Source: an uncultured Bacteroidota bacterium
Lineage (GTDB): Bacteria; Bacteroidota; Bacteroidia; Bacteroidales; CAIWKO01
Assembly: GCA_937934705.1 (NCBI GenBank)
Contig: CALGYY010000045.1
Span: forward strand, 1-28,342
Direction of reading: 5' to 3'
Length of the DNA: 28,342 nt
The position numbers and the translations under genes were made by a program. Under the pieces are notes generated by a model, which had not been told where the DNA came from, did not search any database, and saw only the letters and a list, made by a program, of their open reading frames with translations. Numbering within the stretch: the stretch's first letter is position 1; the number at the start of each line of letters is the position of its first letter. Below, in pieces: positions 23,497 to 28,342 of the stretch.

Positions 23497-24531
23497 CTAT
23501 TGGTTGATGATGGCATCGATACGGTTCAATCCATCAATGGCCTTCTGATAATTGGGCCTGACCATTGTGGCCTGCTGATAGTCCTTTTTGGCATTCATAA
23601 CATCACCGAGCAATTCATAACAATAGCCCCTGTTATAATAGGCCTCGGCGTAATTCGGATCGGCTTTGATCGCATCTGAAAAGTGCTTTGCCGCGACATC
23701 AAAAACCCTGAGATAGACCAGATGGATATAGCCCAGATTGAAATGCGCCGCCTTATATGCCGGATCAATTTTCAGGATGGTTGTATACGCCTCTATGGCC
23801 CGGTTGTACTCTTCATGTTCCTGGTAAAACATCCCTAAACCATAATAGGCCTCTATACTTTCCGGATTGATATTCAATGCATTATTGTAATAATCAACGG
23901 CCAGTGGATTGTGCTTTGCGGCATGGATCAGTCCCAGCTGCATGTAAGCATGGTAATACTCCTGATCATTTTCAACGGCCATCTGTAAGGATTTCACAGC
24001 TTTGGCTGTATCACCAAGCTCTTTGTAAGCTATTCCCCTGATAAAAAAGGCCTTGGCGTTACGTTCATCCAGGCTCAGTGCTTTATTAAGATATTCAAAT
24101 GTTTTCTTGTATTCCTTAAAATAGAACTCAAGCTCTGCCATTTTCAGGTAGGCCGTGGTGTCGTGGTCATCGACCTGTATGGCCTTATTGAGGGCCTCCC
24201 TGCATCTGTCCGGCTTACCCATCGCGAAATAAATATCCGACAGGCTTCTGTAATACACCGGATTATCAGCGTCCAGTTCGATGGCTTTGTTCACGTCGGC
24301 CAGCGCCAGTTCAGGTTTCTTCTGCTCAAGGTAATATATTGCCCTCTGATTGTACAGGAGGGCATTGTCAGGATTTTCTTCTATTGCTTTGTTTAAGGCC
24401 TGAAGCGCTTCAGGCAGATTCTGTTCTGTATTGTTATCCTTTTCACCCTCTCCTGCATCAGGGCCGCACGACGTCATCAGGAGTACGCTGATACAAGCAG
24501 AGAAGATGAGTACAATGATCTTTGACTTCAT
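23497..24531 (-). CDS. TPR-repeat lipoprotein
   Basis: A 344-residue protein with a lipoprotein signal peptide: basic start MKSKI, a hydrophobic core, and the lipobox LMTSC with Cys22 as the lipidated residue. A charged linker (GEGEKDNNTEQN) then leads into eight or nine consecutive 34-residue TPRs (units such as PEALQALNKAIEENPDNALL, CREALNKAIQVDDHDTTAYL, NRAIEAYTTILKIDPAYKAA). They form a superhelix for binding partners in the periplasm or at the outer membrane. The frame is open to a GTG at 24564, but that codon lies inside the recA terminator hairpin; the ATG at 24531 fits the signal peptide. It lies directly downstream of recA and upstream of the S9 peptidase. Confidence 0.88.
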   Translation of the reverse strand: MKSKIIVLIFSACISVLLMTSCGPDAGEGEKDNNTEQNLPEALQALNKAIEENPDNALLYNQRAIYYLEQKKPELALADVNKAIELDADNPVYYRSLSDIYFAMGKPDRCREALNKAIQVDDHDTTAYLKMAELEFYFKEYKKTFEYLNKALSLDERNAKAFFIRGIAYKELGDTAKAVKSLQMAVENDQEYYHAYMQLGLIHAAKHNPLAVDYYNNALNINPESIEAYYGLGMFYQEHEEYNRAIEAYTTILKIDPAYKAAHFNLGYIHLVYLRVFDVAAKHFSDAIKADPNYAEAYYNRGYCYELLGDVMNAKKDYQQATMVRPNYQKAIDGLNRIDAIINQ

Positions 24532-24535
24532 GGCG

Positions 24536-24569
24536 ATAAAAATGATGGGGCGTGCTATCAGCACGCCCC
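24536..24569 (-). terminator. Rho-independent terminator of recA
   Basis: On the minus strand, 8 bases after the recA stop, a perfect 9-bp GC-rich stem (GGGGCGTGC / GCACGCCCC, plus-strand arms 24547-24555 and 24561-24569, 5-base loop) is followed by ATCATTTTTAT. It also occupies the leader of the TPR lipoprotein gene, whose ATG is at 24531, so it may act as an attenuator for that gene. Confidence 0.85.
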
Positions 24570-24577
24570 GGTTATCA

Positions 24578-25597
24578 TTACTTTGATTTCAGTTTTTCCC
24601 TGATCTTCACCTCGAGCTCATCGGAGAGGTCAGGATTATCAATTAATAGTTGCTTGACGGCATCCCTGCCCTGACCCAGCTTAGTCTCTCCATAAGAAAA
24701 CCAGGAACCGCTTTTTTTGATGATTTCAAACTCAACCCCCAAATCGAGGATCTCGCCTGTCTTTGAAAATCCTTCACCGTAGATAATATCCAGTTCAGCC
24801 ATCCTGAAGGGCGGAGCCACCTTGTTTTTCACAACCTTGATCTTGACCCTGTTTCCGACCACATTTTCACCTTCCTTGATCTGGTTAACCCTGCGGATGT
24901 CAATACGAACCGATGAATAAAACTTCAGTGCATTTCCTCCCGTTGTGGTTTCAGGATTGCCAAACATCACCCCGATTTTCTCTCTCAACTGATTGATAAA
25001 AATGCAGCAACAACGTGTTTTTGAAATGGTTGCTGTCAGCTTTCTCAGGGCCTGAGACATCAGGCGGGCCTGAAGGCCCATTTTTGAGTCACCCATTTCA
25101 CCTTCAATTTCACTCTTGGGTGTAAGGGCAGCCACGGAGTCGATGACGATGACATCAATGGCCCCTGAGCGTATGAGGTTTTCGGTTATCTCGAGTGCCT
25201 GCTCTCCGTTATCGGGCTGAGAAACCAGAAGATTCTCAATATCCACCCCGAGCTTTTTGGCATAGGTCACATCAAATGCATGTTCGGCATCAATAAATGC
25301 AGCTATGCCGCCCTTCTTTTGCGCTTCTGCGATGCAGTGGATGGCCAGGGTAGTTTTACCGGAAGATTCCGGGCCATAGATTTCAATCACACGTCCTTTG
25401 GGAAAACCCCCTACCCCAAGGGCAGAGTCGAGACCAATGGAACCCGTGCTGATGGCTTCAATATCTGCAGCCGGATTGTCACCCAACTTCATGATAGTCC
25501 CCTTGCCATAATTTTTCTCAAGCTTGTCAAGCGTAAGCTGTAAAGCCTTAAGTTTTTCTTTGTTTTGCGAATTGTCTGTTTTTTCTTGTTCTTTCAT
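24578..25597 (-). CDS. recA: Recombinase RecA
   Basis: A 339-residue protein with all RecA landmarks. Walker A is GPESSGKTT (75-83). The RecA signature segment falls around ALKFYSSVRIDIRR, the Walker B strand is IDVIVIDSVAALTPK, and loop L1 has GLQARLMSQALRKLTATI. L2 is in the FINQLREKIGVMFGNPETTTGGNA region. It forms ATP-dependent filaments on single-stranded DNA for strand exchange and triggers cleavage of LexA-type repressors. The C-terminus is short and basic (IREKLKSK) rather than long and acidic as in E. coli. A candidate promoter lies at 25682-25713 and a strong terminator follows the stop. The ATG at 25597 is supported by normal family length. Confidence 0.98.
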   Translation of the reverse strand: MKEQEKTDNSQNKEKLKALQLTLDKLEKNYGKGTIMKLGDNPAADIEAISTGSIGLDSALGVGGFPKGRVIEIYGPESSGKTTLAIHCIAEAQKKGGIAAFIDAEHAFDVTYAKKLGVDIENLLVSQPDNGEQALEITENLIRSGAIDVIVIDSVAALTPKSEIEGEMGDSKMGLQARLMSQALRKLTATISKTRCCCIFINQLREKIGVMFGNPETTTGGNALKFYSSVRIDIRRVNQIKEGENVVGNRVKIKVVKNKVAPPFRMAELDIIYGEGFSKTGEILDLGVEFEIIKKSGSWFSYGETKLGQGRDAVKQLLIDNPDLSDELEVKIREKLKSK

Positions 25598-25681
25598 AGT
25601 GCTTTAAATTAATGATTTATAATTGTTTGCAGGATACCGGATCAAGACATTATCAGTCTGATGCCCGGTCCTACACCTATG

Positions 25682-25713
25682 CAAAAGAAAGGTTTTTTTC
25701 GCGTTTAGCCAAA
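25682..25713 (-). promoter_or_regulatory. Candidate promoter of recA
   Basis: On the minus strand TTCTTTTG (25682-25689) differs from TAnnTTTG at one position. A perfect -33 TTTG (25710-25713) lies 20 bases upstream. Transcription would begin near 25675, giving a leader of about 78 bases. No SOS box was recognised. The rest of the 133-base gap (25598-25730) holds nothing else that I can identify. Confidence 0.4.
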
Positions 25714-25730
25714 GACAAGTTTTCAACACA

Positions 25731-27470
25731 TTATTGCCCGTTCAGCAAGGCAACACCCTGGGTCAGGGTAATGCGTTCTCCTTTATAGAATGGCACCACA
25801 AAAGCACCTTTAAAGCCCATGGCCTGTAATTGCTTCTGCAGAACCAGCGCATTATTCAGGGAGTTCTCGTGACCGTAGGTATATTTGAACATACCTTCGT
25901 GTTCATGCATTTCGATGCCCATCAATCCTTTGAAATCCGGATGTGTAATATCAAGCTTGTTGCGGCCTGCCATGATCTGAACAGTAAAATACAGGTCCTG
26001 CAGTACCGCTTCATTGATATCGGTAACCGTGGTATCTTTCATCCCCAGCGGATCATAAGCAGCCTGATCAATCTGAGCCTTTTCCAGGCTGTCTTTCATG
26101 GTGAGGTAACGATCCACAGCATTGGGATCGCGCTCCAGCTCTGCAAGCTTCAGGTCGGTAAAAACTTCCTTACGAAGAGGATCATCTGCGATAATGTTGA
26201 AATTGCTCCAGAAATGATGATCGTATACATATCCCTGGTTATAAATATCCTTGAACATTCTGATTTCCTGAGATTTAGGTATTTCCGTCACCAACTCTGT
26301 CTGATAGGAATTGATCAGAAAATCGGAATGCTTAACCACATTAACAAACAGGCTGGAGTCCTTCTTGGTGAAATAGCCAATCTCTTTGTACTCAGAAAGG
26401 TACTTGGGGTACCAAACGTCCTTGTATTTATTGAATTCCAATGACTTCCGCGTGGTTGTATAAGAAATATAAAGTCCACCTATGGTCTTGAGGTCTTCCC
26501 GGATGACGGGACGGTAGGCCGTGTCCTGATAATCAACCTTCACAATGGCAAAATCCCCGTCGGTGATATAATAATGGTATTCGTAATAGAAATCCGTTCC
26601 CCTTTCCACATCGCAAACCGTCTTCTGTTTGATCTTCTGAATCTTACCACTATTCTTATCCATCTGGTATTCAAAGTGATAATAAGTCTTCTTCGAAGTA
26701 CTTTTCGGTTTACCCGAGATCACCCAAATGAGCTGCTTGTCAAGATAGATCATACTGTCGACCCGGAACTTCATATTCTGAAGCCCCATCAGGAAGCGCT
26801 GCACATCCAGAGTTGAAGTAAGAAAAAGCGAAATCTGATTATAGTTTTCTGATTGGGCAAACTCGCTCAGAAAATTCTTACTGTTCCGTATACCGTTGAT
26901 CCTGGCAGGATAAAAATAATCCCCGATGTGGATCACCCCATCATTGTATACACTCAATGCAGCTTCAATGGCCCGGGCCCAGCTTCCGTTTTCCTGAATA
27001 TACTCACGATAAAAACCATCGGAGATATACGGCTGATTCGGGAAATTCCGCTTCAGACTGTCACATGCTTTCATTACAATCTCGTAGGCATCAGTCCCGT
27101 CAGGTGTGATGACCACCTCCTTGATATTGTATACCCGGGGTTCAAGGAGGATGAAGAAGTTATTGGTGTTTTTTATGTCCTTCAGGCAGATCTTATACGT
27201 GAAGTAACCCAAAGTAGACACAGTAAGTGTGTCATTCATCATTTTCCGGGAAAAATTGAACTCAAACCGGCCATCAGAGTTGGTGACCGTCCCGACCGGT
27301 TTTCCCAGTATCCCCATGCTCGCAAAGGCCAACGGCTGTGAAGTGCTGGCATCCAAAACCTTACCCTTCAGGGTAACATTATCCTGTGCAAAAGAAATAT
27401 AAGGAATACCCGTCAATAAGACGATTACAAGGGAAAAGGCGATGGCGTGGATGAAACGGGTATTCCTCAT
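25731..27470 (-). CDS. Exported CarboxypepD_reg-like protein with C-terminal SPOR-like domain
   Basis: A 579-residue exported protein. After a signal peptide (1-28, cleavage near SFA/Q) comes a carboxypeptidase-regulatory-like beta-sandwich (about 31-115: VTLKGKVLDASTSQPLAFAS, TNSDGRFEF), common in Bacteroidetes outer-surface proteins. A long middle region (about 120-490) resembles the DUF5686-type body of such proteins but lacks a TonB-type barrel that I can recognise. Residues 494-570 (FTVQIMAG at the start, ALVLQKQLQAMGFKGAFVVP near the end) read as a SPOR-like fold, which in other proteins binds denuded peptidoglycan. It starts 16 bases after the superoxide-reductase-like gene and is probably in its operon. 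A cell-envelope role is likely; nothing more specific is supported. Confidence 0.72.
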   Translation of the reverse strand: MRNTRFIHAIAFSLVIVLLTGIPYISFAQDNVTLKGKVLDASTSQPLAFASMGILGKPVGTVTNSDGRFEFNFSRKMMNDTLTVSTLGYFTYKICLKDIKNTNNFFILLEPRVYNIKEVVITPDGTDAYEIVMKACDSLKRNFPNQPYISDGFYREYIQENGSWARAIEAALSVYNDGVIHIGDYFYPARINGIRNSKNFLSEFAQSENYNQISLFLTSTLDVQRFLMGLQNMKFRVDSMIYLDKQLIWVISGKPKSTSKKTYYHFEYQMDKNSGKIQKIKQKTVCDVERGTDFYYEYHYYITDGDFAIVKVDYQDTAYRPVIREDLKTIGGLYISYTTTRKSLEFNKYKDVWYPKYLSEYKEIGYFTKKDSSLFVNVVKHSDFLINSYQTELVTEIPKSQEIRMFKDIYNQGYVYDHHFWSNFNIIADDPLRKEVFTDLKLAELERDPNAVDRYLTMKDSLEKAQIDQAAYDPLGMKDTTVTDINEAVLQDLYFTVQIMAGRNKLDITHPDFKGLMGIEMHEHEGMFKYTYGHENSLNNALVLQKQLQAMGFKGAFVVPFYKGERITLTQGVALLNGQ

Positions 27471-27486
27471 TTGGCTTCTGTGTCAG

Positions 27487-27864
27487 TTACTTCAATGCTG
27501 TTACTGATGCTGCAGCAATACCTTCTGATCCATGCAGATTGCAATGTCCTTCAGCTTCGATCTTCAGATCACCCGTAACAACGAAAGTAAAACTGAGCGT
27601 GAAATTCTGGGCAGTCGGAAGACTTTTCTTCGTATAGATCCATTTCTTTACCACTTCCCCGTTAATCTTGAGCTGCACCCAGTCAGTAAAGTGCGCAGCA
27701 CTGTTACCGATATGCTTCACATTGATCGTAATCGTAATTTCGGAGCCGATTTTAGCCTCCTTTGGCGCTTCGATAGTGACACTGGTCTTATTGGCCATAA
27801 CGGATACGGAGGTCAGCAGTGCGATGACAAACACCAGAGCTGTTGCGAAAATTCTGTTTTTCAT
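27487..27864 (-). CDS. Exported superoxide-reductase-like (desulfoferrodoxin family) protein
   Basis: A 125-residue protein. A signal peptide (1-24, cleavage at VMA/N) precedes a small all-beta domain. Two motifs match the iron centre of superoxide reductase (neelaredoxin): KHIGNSAAHFTDWV with His51 and His58, and GHCNLHG with Cys108 and His111. In the known enzymes Fe2+ is held by four His and one Cys, with further ligation from an N-terminal KHVP-type motif. That motif is missing here, although His107 is an extra candidate. It may still reduce superoxide in the periplasm, or bind iron otherwise. The start at 27864 gives a clean signal peptide; the frame extends to 27900. It precedes the CarboxypepD_reg gene by 16 bases. 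Confidence 0.72.
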   Translation of the reverse strand: MKNRIFATALVFVIALLTSVSVMANKTSVTIEAPKEAKIGSEITITINVKHIGNSAAHFTDWVQLKINGEVVKKWIYTKKSLPTAQNFTLSFTFVVTGDLKIEAEGHCNLHGSEGIAAASVTALK

Positions 27865-27994
27865 AAATTTCAGTTTTAAGTTAGAATTCGCTAAGCACAA
27901 AAGTTATGCCTGTTTTGAATCATTCTAAATTACGTTTTCAATACAGGTATTTTACCGCAAATATAAACAATTTGATTCCGTTATGGTCACCACA

Positions 27995-28342
27995 TTATTC
28001 AGCAATTTTCCACACCGAGTCAATCAGGGTTCCATCCACCCATTTGATCACGGCAACCACTTCATCAGTCAGTTTCGGTTTAGCCGGTTTTCCGCAAATC
28101 CTGTCGGCCTCTTCCTTAAGGTCTTTAATACTTCTTATCGGTAGTGAAGAATGTTTCATCTTGGCGATGAGATCTTTACGTAATGGATTAATGGCAATGC
28201 CCCGCTCAGTCACAATCACATCAATCAGTTCTCCGGGACCGCAAATAGTGGTCACATCATCAACTATAACAGGAATCCTGTCGCGGAAGAGTGGTAATGG
28301 CAGAATGGTGCAACGCGAGAAAATACAATTCTGCCACCCCCC
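27995..28342 (-). CDS. citF: Citrate lyase alpha subunit, C-terminal part, cut by window edge
   Basis: An open frame enters from the right edge and ends at a TAA at 27995 (115 codons visible). The segments PLFRDRIPVIVDDVTT, GPGELIDVIVTERGIAINPL and VVAVIKWVDGTLIDSVW match the C-terminus of CitF, the citrate:acetyl-ACP transferase subunit of citrate lyase, which together with CitE and CitD splits citrate into acetate and oxaloacetate during anaerobic growth. The GTG at 28255 is internal, not a start, because the homology continues upstream of it. The other cit genes would lie outside the window. The 130 bases between it and the superoxide-reductase-like gene hold no identifiable element. Confidence 0.88.
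   Translation of the reverse strand, partial: GGWQNCIFSRCTILPLPLFRDRIPVIVDDVTTICGPGELIDVIVTERGIAINPLRKDLIAKMKHSSLPIRSIKDLKEEADRICGKPAKPKLTDEVVAVIKWVDGTLIDSVWKIAE

Noticed and set aside
27898..27906. Promoter-like TAACTTTTG on the minus strand upstream of the superoxide-reductase-like gene
   Set aside because: It has one extra base between TA and TTTG and no -33 element, so it is too weak to annotate.
1..28342. tRNA, rRNA, CRISPR array, insertion sequence, integrase or prophage
   Set aside because: None seen by reading both strands: no repeat-spacer pattern, no transposase or integrase protein and no recognisable RNA gene.

Overview
The window looks like a chromosome segment of a Bacteroidetes bacterium, probably an anaerobic or microaerobic member of the Bacteroidales or a related order. 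This rests on the recurring TAnnTTTG -7 promoter element, Bacteroidetes-type families (DUF4199 next to a GT2, CarboxypepD_reg outer-surface proteins), a superoxide-reductase-like protein, citrate lyase and the scarcity of Shine-Dalgarno sequences. No rRNA, tRNA, CRISPR, IS element or phage gene was seen. Gene density is high and no gene-free stretch exceeds about 135 bases.

Left region (1-9522), glycan and envelope genes. A leftward operon carries a six-hairpin-like protein, a GT4 glycosyltransferase and the start of a glutamine-dependent asparagine synthetase-type gene. Opposite it lies a GT-C (GT39/ArnT-like) membrane glycosyltransferase. Next, on the minus strand, are DUF4199, a GT2 polyprenyl-phosphate glycosyltransferase and an exported TPR protein. 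A rightward pair follows: an exported alpha/beta hydrolase and a membrane acyltransferase-3.

Middle region (9573-21389), the most interesting part. Ten or more genes flank a back-to-back promoter near 13530. Leftward run two radical-SAM/B12-domain enzymes with an O-methyltransferase between them. Rightward run a GT1 (UGT/MGT-type) glycosyltransferase and then a tight seven-gene operon: ABC ATPase, ABC permease, a small HTH protein, a BtrH-like acyltransferase, an acyl carrier protein, a sulfotransferase and a PaaK-like adenylate-forming ligase. I read it as a biosynthesis, tailoring and export locus for a small molecule or lipid. A carboxylic acid would be activated, carried on the ACP and moved by the BtrH-like protein, then decorated by methyl, glycosyl and sulfo groups and exported. 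No ketosynthase, NRPS module or terpene synthase is present, so the scaffold must come from elsewhere or be unusual. The product is unknown.

Right region (21407-28342), housekeeping and envelope genes on the minus strand: citrate lyase alpha C-terminus (partial), an exported superoxide-reductase-like protein, a CarboxypepD_reg plus SPOR-like protein, recA with a clear intrinsic terminator, a TPR lipoprotein and an S9 family peptidase.
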